Positions 25,782 through 36,874 are shown, counted from the stretch's first letter. The stretch is DNA of 64,000 nt from Nematostella vectensis (GCF_932526225.1 NC_064040.1:7909181-7973180); one strand, 5' to 3'. Numbers and translations are program-made. Notes: generated from the sequence alone by a model not told the origin.

Positions 25782-25974
25782 AGTCACCAGGAGCTTGTAA
25801 TGAAAACTGGAATTCAGTAGTTTTTAGACTCTCTGGCACTTCAAGTTGGCAAGGATCGTTTTATATAAAGCTCCATGATTGATATATTAATTCGTTCACA
25901 GTAGGTGAACACGTACAAATCATATGCTTTTCAACAGTCAGTATGGCTATTAAATATATATTCAAGGATAGGGC

Positions 25975-25980
25975 TTTATT
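25975..25980 (-). terminator. Poly(A) signal, thiolase gene
   Basis: TTTATT on the + strand (AATAAA on -), 20 bp past the stop codon. Confidence 0.75.
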
Positions 25981-25999
25981 TAAAAATCTTGACACCAGC

Positions 26000-28900
26000 T
26001 TATAACTTGGACACCAATCCTTTGTTATACGCACGGTACATTGTTACCACAGCAGCCCCACCGATGCCATAATTATGTTGCATGGCGACACGTGCACCCT
26101 CTACTTGTCGCTTGCCGGCTACACCACGAAGCTAAAGGAAAAAAAAACATAAGAGGGTAGCTAAGGCTGCTTCGCGGCTATACACACTTTACCGTGCTTG
26201 TCAGCCACACCGCTGAGCTACGTATTAAGCCTCATTTATTGAATGATTAGGGTGTTAAGATCAACAACGCCGGTAAGAGGACACTGCCTAGCTCACGTTC
26301 ATTTGCGTGCACACCCATTTCTTGTTAGCGTTGTAGACATCTAAGCTTCTATGCATAACTATGACATGAAAAATGCTGGCACATGTGCACAATGAATATA
26401 TGGAAATAATACCAGGCTACCTCTAAAACCCTCTGTATATGCATACAATGGGCCGTATTAAATTTAAATTAATGCAAATGAACCAGGTGCATCTTTTCAT
26501 CTTCATTTTCTTGCATTTTCATTGAACACAGCTCATGGAAAACGTGAAGTTTCGCATGGCCCTACCTGCCAGTTGAGCTCAGCACACTGCGCGAGTCCTG
26601 TGGCTCCAATCGGATGCCCTGTTGAGAACAATACGTGTTACTTAGCCATAAACAAAATGTTGGGAATCACTTGAGTTGATTTGAGTTTATTTACTGCCAT
26701 TCGCAGCTCACAGATTATTACAGGCAATACACAAAGACAATGTAGTTTGCCCACCTTTCGATTCAAGTCCTCCAGAGGGGTTCACTACCCATTTCCCCCC
26801 AAGTTTGCAAACCTCACCACCTACAATCATAAGAAATAGACCCCATCACCTACAAACATAAGAAATAGACCCCATCACCTACAAACATAAAAAATAGACC
26901 CCATCACCTACAAAAATAGGCACCTCAAGGCATCATTTCTTTAGATGAAAAAATTGGAATAAAGTCTCTTCATACTTGAAGGTGGCCGCAAAACTCTTGG
27001 TTATCAAACTTAAATATCAAAATATCATCAAAATTAAAATCGATCAAAAAGCTTGTGAACCATAAAAAACAACAATAAAGTACAAACCTGCACTGTTAGT
27101 GTGCCATTTTGCTTCGTCTATGAGCTGGCCTCCTTTACCTTCGCCACATAAACCAAGAGCCTCATACATGAACAGCTAAAGAGTAGAAAAGAAATGAAAC
27201 AACATGAGAAAGACTGATATTCTACAAATGGAGAAGCCTTTGGATTAATGCTCTGAAATACAGTAGACTCCAGCTGTCTTTAAACAGTTTCTACCTATTC
27301 ATACGAGAAGCAGTCACATATAACCCCCTCCCCCCAGACTGAGCTTTTTACATCGGTGCCCCTTCTCCATCATGTTGATCTCCCTCCCTCCATCCAGAAA
27401 TCCAGGATCCGCCCCTGCACTGGATGGGGGAAGTCAGCCTTTTCATTAAGTATGCATCATTCCCCTTATCAAAACCCTTAATAGGCCATGGAATCTATTA
27501 CCCCACTAGACATCCCTCATCAAACAAAAAGTTGTCAACATGTAATTATCTAATTAGCCTGCATAGCAAGTGTTCCTGTGTTTTGAGAGACAAGAAATTC
27601 AATGCGCAAGATTTTGGTGCTTGCCCTTGGGTTTCTTTGCACTAAAAACACACAGGAAGGCAGGCCATTATCTATTCTTATTGTCTACTCTAAGAGAAGT
27701 TTGAACATTGCTAGGCAGAGAAAATGACTCTCGCGTAAGTTACCTCGTTACACGAGAAGCAATCATGCACTTCAAACACATCCACGTCCTGAGCCTGCAG
27801 ACCTGACACGCGATAGCAATCAGCAGCCGCTTTTTTGGCCATGTCATAGCCAGACAGATCCATATAGCTGCGTCCAAATGATGAAGGCATGTCTGTAGCC
27901 ATCTGTTGTGCTATGATCTCCACTGCTTGGCTCTGGAACAATGTAGTGAGTGCAATGATGCTGCTGATGATAAGTGGGGGATGATGATTTTGTCTGTGAT
28001 ATTTTATTTATATTTTATTATATTTTCTTTATTAGTTTCATTGATCCAGTCGGATCAGTTCGAGAAAACATAATTATTCAAAATTTAGAATGAAGTGAAG
28101 AAAAGACAGAAATAATAGATTATGATGAACCTGATATTGTTAATGATACTAATAATTATGATATACTGATGATGATGATATGGTTGAGTGTAAAAGACAT
28201 AGAGCCCTGAAGGAACATCAGGCAGCTGTCATTTGACTTGTGTCTGAAAACAGATCACAAAAACTCTTTGATCACAATTTTGCTCATGACTCTCTCAATC
28301 AAACCTCAACCGGGTGCACATGACCCATGTACCCCACCTCCCTGCATTTTGTAACTCCTTACATCCAAGCTCCTCAATCAGCTTTTGTTGTCCCTACTTA
28401 CCTGCAGACCATGTGACTCCATAAAACCCCTTGAGCAGACTACAGCTGCCGCAGATCCATCTGCTGTGGGTGCGCACATAGGCATCGTGATCTGATCAGC
28501 CAGCATGGGGGAACTTTCCACCTTGCTCAGTGGTACTTCCCTTCGTATACATGCATAGGGATTATGCACACTCTGTTTGTGGTTCTTGTGTGATATTTTT
28601 GCATACTGTCGGAATGTTGTGCCATATTTTTTGTTGTGTTCATTAGCTGCATATGAGAAGAACTGGAAAGCAAGAAAGGTTATTCAGTGGATTTCATTGC
28701 TGAACAGTATGGTAGATGCAACTGGAATTCTCTTAAAATGTGAATGATAATGACAACACAATAAGTACTCTAAAGTACCTTACCAAACACATCTTAGAAG
28801 TACATACATTAATTCTCTCTTTTACTATGACCAACATTTTGCCAAAATTTTCTAATATACAATGCATAATAAGTCTATGCTGAACAGAATTATTGCCAAA

Positions 28901-30871
28901 AAATAAGAGTACTGATACCTCTACTCAGCACATCAAAGTAGGAGGATAATGATAATGACATGTTGATGATGATTTTAAATTGGCTTTCACAAAATGGGCC
29001 TAGATGATATCCTTCAAAAGCTACAAAATATGAATTGAATTGTTCTTTGTAGAGTTATTATAGGTTCTTACTAACTGTGATAGGAAATTTTCAGTTTTCA
29101 AACATTCCATTTCTAATGCTGACCTGAGAATTGGTGGAAAATTTTACTCTAAGGAACAACTACTATCATTTTGTTGTCTAGGCCCTAATTGCATGACACA
29201 GTCATAATATTTTCTTTATGACAAAACTGTGAAAGAATTGGGAGAAAACTGTGACAGAATAAGACAGTATATTGAAAGTGGTCTATAATTGTGATTGTTC
29301 ATTTTGTTGCCGCTTTATTTCACCCTTGATGTATTTTTTACCGTACCTGTAACAATCTAAAATTTAACTCTTGATAGCACCAATTACCTTGACAACATCA
29401 GATGTAACTTTATTCAGGTGAGGACTGATTAGATCAGGCTTGGCCCCCAAGCTCTCCATGTGGGCCACATGACGTTTAAGGGGAGACACTCGATCTGTAT
29501 ACCTCTCGGTCAATCCTCGGTCCATTTTCTCAAACCCTGAAAGCACCAAAGGCATCTTTGCATTGATGGCAAGCAGTATGACACCCTAATATTTTCTACA
29601 GAGGTACCTCTACCAAGTGGACGCTTTCCAAAGTCAATATTATTGATCCGTCAAACAGCTTTCTCCATTTAAGCAGTGGCAGCCACAATTTCCCTGTCAC
29701 AAATGTGCTATACCACCACTGGCCAGAAAATCTTATTATTGAATAGAAAAAAATGACCATAAAAGTAGGCAGGGTATTGTTAAGAGCAACATATTTGACA
29801 TAAAACAAGCATACAAGCCACCAATGCGACTTATACATTTTGCATCAGCATTTATCGTAAGATAATCGCAACCGTATTTTTGTCCTCATTGCCCTTTTTT
29901 TCTAAACCTCCATAAAGCACCTTTTTTTGGCATGGTCCCAAGGGTTGCTGCTTTTATAGAGGTGCCACTGTGCACTTACCTAAAGCAAGAACACACTCAT
30001 ACTGCCCACTAAGGATCATGAGCCGAGCAAGCATGAGGGCTGTTGATGCTGATGAGCAGTTGTTATTGGTGTTGAAAACGGGAACACCACTCAAGCCAAG
30101 CTCTGAACACAATACAATACAACAGCAATATCTTAGTACTGGTACCTTCCTATGATATTTAAAAATCACAAATAGTCTTCAAAATAAAAACATGTTTTAC
30201 ACTCACCATAAACAGCAGTCTGTCCTAGAGGAAACAAGAAATATATATATCATTGTTCAGAGTTAATTTCAACCAATCAAGTAACTGAGGAAGATAGTTC
30301 TTTACTCTGTACCTGATGCTGGCTCCCCATAACAGTAACTGGCCGCCACCGCCTGGACAGCGCTGTACGGTATCCCAGCATCCTTCAGTGCTGCTGCACC
30401 AGCCTCCCGAGCCATATCTATCATGATCAAACATGCCAAATATTTTTTTTAATAATCTGAATAAAGATTCTCTCCAAGAATTTGGACCAGAGACATATTT
30501 AAACTCCCCTATTTACTCCAGATGCCAAAGAAAGGGTTTATCACAATTTTGTGTCAGACATTTTTTTCTTTTACCTCCTCTAATCCCTTTCCCCGCCTAA
30601 AAACCTATGCCGAAAATATATAATATATATAATAAAAAAACAGCCCTGCGTTACTCAAGCTTTGATAGACATTTTGCCTTGATGTTACCTGGATAGTCCC
30701 ATTTGCGAGTATGCGGCTTCTCAAACCTAAAAAATTAAAACGGTATTTCTTATAAGCCGTTTGGGCTAGTTTTTCAATTATTCAGATGTTAATAATGTCA
30801 ATCCTTTAGTACTTGTGCTCTTACTTCGTCATTCCAACTCCTACAACAAAAACATTTTTTTCGGCCGCCAT
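26000..30871 (-). CDS. SCPx-type peroxisomal 3-ketoacyl-CoA thiolase (thiolase-only form)
   Basis: Twelve minus-strand exons: 30825-30871, 30689-30726, 30313-30417, 30207-30224 (18 nt), 29980-30102, 29388-29536, 28402-28662, 27744-27932, 27088-27175, 26755-26820, 26566-26618 and 26000-26131. All phases join, giving 422 aa. It starts [20 protein letters not shown], typical of the SCP2-thiolase family. Family active-site motifs are present: NTNNNCSS (Cys85), the HDCF loop (303-306), GHPIGATG (362-369) and a C-terminal [11 protein letters not shown]. The enzyme is expected to cleave 3-ketoacyl-CoAs, including branched and sterol side-chain substrates, in peroxisomes. The protein stops after the thiolase fold with VSKL, a canonical PTS1 signal, and lacks the SCP2 lipid-transfer domain fused to it in vertebrate SCPx. 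Nematode DAF-22 has the same thiolase-only layout. The gene diverges from seipin. Confidence 0.93.
26450..26562. mobile_element. Decayed foldback element
   Basis: In the last thiolase intron. The ends GGGCCGTATTAAA and the complement of GGGCCATGCGAAAC are inverted. Internal ATGCAAATGAA, GAACACAGCTCATGG and AACGTGAAG resemble the element at 22381-22521. Confidence 0.5.
26818..26920 (-). repeat. 29-bp minisatellite overlapping a thiolase 3' splice site
   Basis: Units beginning CACCTACAA start at 26818, 26847, 26876 and 26905, exactly 29 bp apart. On the gene's strand each reads ...TTGTAGGTG. The unit nearest the exon supplies the acceptor used (AG at 26822-26821); its first 3 bp are exonic. 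Confidence 0.92.
27176..27743 (-). other. Thiolase intron
   Basis: Non-coding; includes a run of C-rich sequence around 27325-27340. No further exon is needed, as flanking phases agree. Confidence 0.6.
27933..28401 (-). other. Thiolase intron
   Basis: AT-rich with TGATGATGAT-type simple sequence. Nothing else recognised. Confidence 0.6.
28663..29387 (-). other. Thiolase intron
   Basis: AT-rich and non-coding. Nothing recognised. Confidence 0.6.
29537..29979 (-). other. Thiolase intron
   Basis: Non-coding between two phase-matched exons. Nothing recognised. Confidence 0.6.
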
Positions 30872-31202
30872 CTTGAAAATAGAACACAGGTGACGGCCCC
30901 CCAACAACAAACTGTGCTCCAATAAAAAGCACTAAAAGAAATTACTGCAAAATACGTGTCATGTGATTGGTCTTCCCAGATTATTACGCAGTATTCCAAA
31001 GCAGTTGGATTTTAGCCAATTATATTAAACGTTATGGAAACTTATCGTGATCTAAGAGCTATTGTGATTGGCCATTGATTGAACTTTGAAATTTCACAAA
31101 ATATATGCGCAGGCAAGGTTGATCGAGATCGAAAGAGCAACAAGAAACAATATGTAGGAAGTAGGAAGTTACAATACCTTGCCTTGGAAACTTTCCTCAG
31201 TC
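30872..31202. promoter_or_regulatory. Divergent promoter, thiolase (-) / seipin (+)
   Basis: 331 bp separate the two start codons. Several CCAAT/ATTGG boxes are visible (CCAAT near 30919 and 31016; ATTGG near 30966 and 31069), and no TATA box is obvious. The thiolase start codon sits in CAAGATGGCGGCC, a YY1-like context. Confidence 0.65.
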
Positions 31203-34200
31203 ATGTCGCTCAGGGAAGCAATATTCCTTCTCCGCGATGCCACTTTTGGTGCCGGGACAGCTTTTCGCAGCACAATTGTTCGCGTTTGCTTGTCATGTTG
31301 TACTGTGCTTGCCCTGGTTTGGGTAGCAGTGATGATGTACGTGAGCTTCTACTACGCTTACATGCCAACAGTCCGACATGCAGAGCCCGTATATCTTCAG
31401 TTCGCGTAAGTAATAGCAATAAGACACTTTTCGTATCTTTGAGGGAGCAGTTTTTTAATCGAAATGTTCTGTTTCCTTAAAGATCGGATTGTGAAACTGG
31501 AATATGTTCCTATCCAGAGGCTAACGTCTCGTTGAGCAAAGGCGAAAGGGTGAGTTGATTAGAGGTCAAAGTAACTTATTTATTAGTAAATAGAAACACA
31601 AAGTATTGTTTTGAAGTCTTACATGTATTGACGTTTTATCGAGTCATATTTTGTCACTTTCGTTTGCAAAATCTCAAGCCCTATAGACAATCCTATGACT
31701 GTCTAGTTTATTACCACATGTCCAGTAAATGCGATATTCACAAACTATCTGGTCCTGTGATCTTATAATCCAGGCAAAGGGGGAGAGTAATCTTTCTGTT
31801 ATCACTGTCGGGAATCTTGTTGTGCCAGGCTCTGTCCAGGCTTTTGAGACCATTCTAGTTGTTTACTGCTGGAAGGACAGTGGTGATAAGAGTTTGTACT
31901 ATTAAACCATAAAATGACATCTTTGTGATGTACTGTGTCTTCTTATATGAACAAAAAGTGCATTGTAAGTGTAAGATCTGAGCAAGCAGTAAGCTGTATA
32001 GTTACTCGGTGGAGCACAAAAACCTTGATGCAATTTTGTTTTTATAAATCAGGCAGTTGTCGGACAGTTTTTATTAGTCAGTTTGGGGGCATTGGTTTGT
32101 GCTCCATATGGTAACTGTAGCTAACAGCTCAGATATCTCATTGTTAATTAAGATCGGAGGTGTGTCTCAAAAAAAGCAGAATCAGGGAAGTTAGAAGAAG
32201 TTTTTTTCAAATTATATTATGTGCATTTATGTAACAAACAATCTAATTACACTTTTTGCTTTCTAGTGGCTTGCTTGTATGTATTAGGGTTGATTGAAAT
32301 ATCCTGTAGCTAAAATACCAATTAGTGTATAACTTCTATCTCTGGAAGTTAAATTAAGGGAATAATTTGTCTAGTTGGATGCCTCGATGTCGGATGCCTC
32401 GATGTCGAACTCGGCAAAAGAATCGGTAAAGCAGTGACAACAATGACAAAGCTTTCCTCTCGAGTGTGGGAGAACAAGAAACTTACCATCTCGACGAAGA
32501 TCACCGTATATCGCGCCTGCATTTTGAGTACTCTCCTATACGGAAGCGAATCTTGGACCACCTACGCGCGGCAGGAGAAGCGATTAAATACCTTCCATAT
32601 GCGATGTCTTCGCCGCATCCTCGGTATCCATTGGTCGGATAAAGTTACGAATAACGAGGTCCTCGAAAGATCAGGTTTACCGACGCTTTTTACCCTACTT
32701 CGTCAACGCAGGTTGAGGTGGCTAGGCCACGTTTGTCGAATGGAAAATGGCCGTATTCCCAAAGATCTTCTTTACGGCGAACTTGCACACGGATCAAGAC
32801 CTGTAGGACGCCCGAAGCTCCGCTTCAAGGACTCATGCAAGCGTGATATGCTCGCAATCGGCCTCGACGTGGACAACTGGGAGAAGCTTGCCGAGGATCG
32901 CAGCAGATGGAGGTCTGAATGTGCTGCCGCACTCAACTCAGGGGAGTTAGAGCTGAAAAGAGAGGCCGAAGAGAGAAGGCAGAGGAGAAAGGCATCCGAA
33001 ATTCGAACTGGATCAAACCCATCTCAGACGTCTGTCCTCGTTTGTCGTTCATGTGGTCGCACATGTGCTTCGCGCATCGGGCTTTTTAGTCATGGAAAGA
33101 AATGCCAACGTTCATCGCGCTGATGTCATGGACACTGACTGTCCGAAGACTGCCTACTATGGTGAAAGCAATTATAAAAATTACCATTTCTAGAATCAAC
33201 TTCGGTATAATTTTCTCAACTGTCTTGACTTTTTTCTGGCATTTTCATAAGCATTATCATGTGCATTCCAAGGATTGGCCGAGAGCGGTGCACAGTCATA
33301 GGTATCATCATATGGAAAAATCATAGTATTTGAAGGTTCCTTAATAAGAAATGTCCCACTTTGGCTGCCAAGGGGGGGGGGGGGGGTGTGCACCCTGCGC
33401 ACCTCCAGGGTTCAAAATAATTTTTTTAAAGCTGCTTCATTTTGCCAGCTTTGTGGGTTTTGGTTTGGAAAAAGAGCATGCATACTTATAATATATTATT
33501 ATTACTATATTACTATTTTGAATCCTGTCCACCCCCCCACCCCCTTTGTACGAGCCTGTTTATTTAAGAAAACTTTACACAAAGTAGAGTTGTTTGCATT
33601 ATTACATTTGCCAGCATTATGAGCATAATTTTACTTTCTTAAATGTTGATTGAATGCTTATGTAGATTTTGATGAGGGGTCAGAAATACCAAGTCTTTTT
33701 GGACCTGGAAATGCCTCACTCTCCTGTCAATGAAAAACTAGGTAAGTTACGAGACACATCTGATGAATTTTCTGTTGTCACTCCATGTCCCTGTAGACAG
33801 GTACTGTATATTTTAGCTAGTAGCAGATCCAGGGAACGGCCTTTGGACTCAAATTTGAGAAAAAATGTATGTGGGTTATATGATTTATATATCGGTGTCT
33901 CCCTCTCCCTTCTCACCCATTTCACTTAAAAAAAATTGGATCCATCCATGCAGTAGAGTCTGTCAAATGGTCCATTCAACTGGATTATAAGATTATCATT
34001 ATGATGAATGTGAGCTACAATCGCCATCATGAATGGTGATAATTTGGAGCTACTTTCATTGTGGATGCAGCATGTTGTTTTGTACATATTTTAAGCAAGT
34101 TGCATTTAAGGTCCTGAAGCAAATAAGCTTTAATTTAGGTATTTAAAGAGGATCATTATCATCATCCTGGTCACGTGGCAGAAGCAGATACAGGGGGGGT

Positions 34201-36874
34201 GGATTGGTTGGATATCTACCCCCTTTTTGAGCAAAAGAAATAAAATAAAAATTCACTTTGTTTAAAAGAGAAGGTACTGTCCATATGCCTTCGCCTGCTT
34301 GATTTTGCTGATGCCACAAATTCAATTCAGCTTGAAGTATTGTTAGATTTATGTGACCTACCATGAACCACTGTATCAGATACAAGCCGTTTATCCGGCC
34401 ATTATCCACCCCCTATTTTGAAATCCTGGATCTGCTCCTGTGTGGGTTTATAAAATGTATTTGATTTTGTTTGTTTATGCCCTATTCGGTTGCTGCTTTT
34501 CTTTTTTGTTGTTTTATTTCTATGCTGTTTTATTTAGGCATGTTCATGGTGAATGTCAAGTTCTATTCAAGCTCTGGGTCTGTTGTAGCCAAATCTTCAA
34601 GATCTGTAAGTATATGGCTGGATATTTCCACCTAAGTTTACTCAAGGCTTAAAACACCTCCAACTTCATCTAAAACCCTCATTTATAAAAAAACAATACT
34701 ATAATTATTACATAATTTAGAAATGAAAATGTACCATTGGATTGTAGAATGGAATGAATCAACCTAGCAAACTGGGTTAGTTGCTTCTTGCCTTTGCTTT
34801 GAGGTTTTTTTTTCTGGACTCCAAGTTTTCCTTCCTCCATAAAAAACAGCCATTTAATCTAAGTTGTGTTTTAGATTGATAGAATTTCATTAGACGGCTG
34901 GCTGAGATGCCTTGCTATGCCCTAGACTGAACCATATCGTACCCACACTCTCGTTATTCGCTTACTAGGTTTCCTTATTTACTTTATTGATATATTTATC
35001 TTTCAGAGTATGCTGCACTTTAAATCTGGTCTTCATCAAATGATCTACACAGTCTTCATGTCATTCCCTCTCATGTTTGGCTTCAGTGAAGAAAAACAGA
35101 TTGTTCCTGTTCGACTTTTTGAAAACTATGTGGATGATTCGGTAAGAAGCTGCTACACTTTGTTATGAGTAGCTGAACAGATCTGTTTTTTTCCGTTTCC
35201 CTCCCTTTGCAACAAGAAATAGGATTGAATTGATCCATCATCTGTGTAATTATTCTTGATAGTGTATCCCTTTTGCAACAATCTCTTGTAAGTGGCCGAC
35301 CATGTTAACCTCCATTCTCTCTGTCCTATGCAGGCATGGAGCTAGGGGTGGGTTTAAGTTGCCAAAAACACAGTCTTCTCTCCTTAAAAAAAAAAACAAT
35401 CTGGCTTCGTGCTTGCTTAAAAAGGAAGTTAAACATCCTATTAAGGTATAATAGGCACTGCCAATATCCATAGGTGTCTCGTGAAAGATTTAAATTTTTA
35501 ATTTTATTTCCTATAGTATCACCCAGCTGTCACCATTAATATCAACATCGCAGCCAAGCACATAGAATTCTACAGTGCGTCTTTAAGGATAGAAGCACAG
35601 TTCACTGGTTTAAGGTTTGTTTTCTGTATTTATTGTTTGTTATCAGTAAGACAATCGCATCCTTTCCAAGTCAGTGTTTCCGCTTTTTCTTACGTTGTTG
35701 TTGTTGTTACTCCAGACACATCTTATTTGCTTGGCCTGCCACCTCTGCACTGGTCATCATCACCGCAAACTTCATCGTCGTCAGCTTCATCTTTTTCTTT
35801 GCCTACACCGCTTTTGTCCCAGAACCCTCCGAAGACATATGCCGCCCCCTTAGCCCTGCCCTAGCCGTCACAACCAGCCCAAGCAACGCCCGCCGTCGTT
35901 TCTTTGGCTTTGAAACCGAACCTCCACAGGCCTCCCGTCAGTGTTCTCCGCCATCTCGCACTGGTAGGTCCAAAACCATTCACAAACGCCCTCGCATGAC
36001 TCAACCAGATTCTCGTAATGTGTCGTCCACCAGCCGTGATAAATCGTCCCCAGATGAGTCCTCCGCGCGTGGATTTACGCGACCTGACGGTTATTTGCCG
36101 TTTAGGTGGAGAACCCGTGCAGCGCATCCAAGCCAGCATCACACAAATCTTCATGCGACTGTACGTCGTGCATCCGGAGAGATCGGTCGAGGTGGTCAGG
36201 CTGGGCCTGGTGGTCTTCCTGTGGTGCGCAATGCGGACAACGAACTTACTGGCGGGGGTCCTGTGGAAGATGTTGGACGCGGCATACAACACGCGGGCAT
36301 TCCTTTGGACCACAGCTGGCACCGTGGAAATAGAGGAAATCAACGAGAGTCCAAATCCAGGACCCTCACAACTTCGCGATCGATGACGGATGCGAGGTTT
36401 CTGCTAGAGAATACGCATGACAATGATAGGGGGACGCCGATGAGGACTCGCTCGGAAGAGAGCCTGGTATGGGGCGGCGGCGGCGAGGCCACCAGGCCTT
36501 ATATCATCATAGACCCTGACACTGGAAAACATTACACAAGTTTTGCCGCATACCAGGAAGACCGGATCGGATTACCTGGAAAAGCGTCGGGTCCTGACAA
36601 GGCCGACGACGGCAGCATTGAACCTGAGGACGTTGAAAGTCATTCCGAAAATAGCTCCGTTCAAGACGGAGGGACTACAGTTGGAAACAAGTGGGCACCT
36701 ATTCATAGGGTGCCTGATGGCGCAGATGGCGGCTCGGCCTCTTCGTTAAATGGGCCTGCTGGGACCTCGAACGAAAGAGCCGAGTTTGGGAGTCCAGCAC
36801 TGAGGAAACGTTCTTTGAAACGAAGTCGTCAAAAGATTGGATTGTCGTTTAGAAAAATGCTATCTTTGAGATAG
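31203..36874 (+). CDS. BSCL2: Seipin (BSCL2 family), lipid-droplet biogenesis
   Basis: Exons 31203-31405, 31483-31549, 33666-33741, 34538-34605, 35007-35141, 35517-35614 and 35716-36874; phases agree (601 aa). Seipin is an ER protein that forms rings at ER-lipid-droplet contacts. Seen here: TM1 (~30-52) followed by the diagnostic SFYYAYMPTV; a luminal domain with ANVSL (Asn82), matching the human N88 glycosylation sequon; EMPHSPVNEKLGMFMV; SFPLMFGFSEEKQ; HIEFYSASLRIEAQFTGLR; then TM2 (HILFAWPATSALVIITANFI) and a cytosolic tail rich in Arg, Ser and acidic residues. ATG 31203 is the first in-frame Met with family-like sequence after it. The tail (~350 residues) is longer than human's. A GT-AG pair (35964-36105) could splice the tail into another frame, giving a 391-aa form, close to human seipin's 398. 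The N-terminal core is certain; the tail isoform is not. Confidence 0.9.
32372..33190 (+). mobile_element. 5'-truncated non-LTR retrotransposon (LINE) fragment
   Basis: An open frame to the stop at 33121-33123 encodes the C-terminal part of a reverse transcriptase protein. Family hallmarks in order: VELGKRIGKAV, ACILSTLLYGSESWTTY, FHMRCLRRILGI, RQRRLRWLGHVCRM, GRPKLRFKDSCKRDM, and a terminal C-x2-C...H-x4-C zinc knuckle (CRSCGRTC...HGKKC). The catalytic RT domain is missing, so it is a dead 5'-truncated copy. It lies in the same orientation as seipin. It looks recent: there is no internal stop in about 230 codons. Confidence 0.9.
33263..33400 (-). repeat. Dispersed repeat R1, copy 3 (inverted)
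   Basis: Reverse complement of the R1 core: GGTATCATCATATGGAAAAA preceded by CCAAGGATTGGCCGAGAG and followed by a G tract. Confidence 0.65.
33742..34537 (+). other. Seipin intron 3
   Basis: Contains dispersed repeat R3 (34180-34440). No exon. Confidence 0.65.
34180..34440 (-). repeat. Dispersed repeat R3, copy 1
   Basis: About 260 bp ending in TTTGAAATCCTGGATCTGCTCC. The reverse complement matches 61717-61970 along most of its length, including the Ca/Gb-rich ends, the TTTTTTGAGCAAAAGAAA-type block and CCATATG/CACATGG blocks. Confidence 0.75.
34606..35006 (+). other. Seipin intron 4
   Basis: AT-rich intron; nothing recognised. Confidence 0.6.
35142..35516 (+). other. Seipin intron 5
   Basis: Non-coding; nothing recognised. 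Confidence 0.6.
36018..36386 (+). CDS. Overlapping ORF inside seipin tail exon (alternative isoform or altORF)
   Basis: ATG-initiated 122-codon frame, shifted relative to the main seipin tail. From residue ~32 it has high GC at third positions and a balanced, folded-looking composition (QRIQASITQIFMRLYVVHPE, then a hydrophobic LGLVVFLWCAMRTTNLLAGV). Splicing GT 35964 to AG 36105 (142-bp intron, CACTG|GTAGGT and CCGTTTAG|GT) enters this frame in phase at a Gly codon. That would make it the C-terminus of a shorter seipin isoform. No family match is recognised, and chance openness in a GC-rich exon is possible. Confidence 0.3.
   Translation: MCRPPAVINRPQMSPPRVDLRDLTVICRLGGEPVQRIQASITQIFMRLYVVHPERSVEVVRLGLVVFLWCAMRTTNLLAGVLWKMLDAAYNTRAFLWTTAGTVEIEEINESPNPGPSQLRDR

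Larger units (their letters stand above)
20061..25974. other. Gene-poor intergenic region
   Basis: Between the TNFR stop and the thiolase 3' end. It holds foldback elements (20619-20761, 21784-21894, 22381-22521), a dispersed repeat (23634-24072) and a long G tract at ~23643-23674. A CACGTG-containing GC-richer patch at 23380-23500, with a CAAGATGGCG start context at 23491, could be a promoter or first exon, but no downstream exon was identified. Confidence 0.5.
31550..33665 (+). other. Seipin intron 2
   Basis: 2.1-kb intron containing the LINE fragment (32372-33190) and an inverted R1 repeat with a long G tract (33263-33400). No seipin exon is missing, as phases match across it. Confidence 0.7.

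Noticed and set aside
35861-36343. 160-codon antisense ORF and third + frame in the seipin tail exon
   Set aside because: Shadows of a GC-rich coding exon; no protein-like features of their own.
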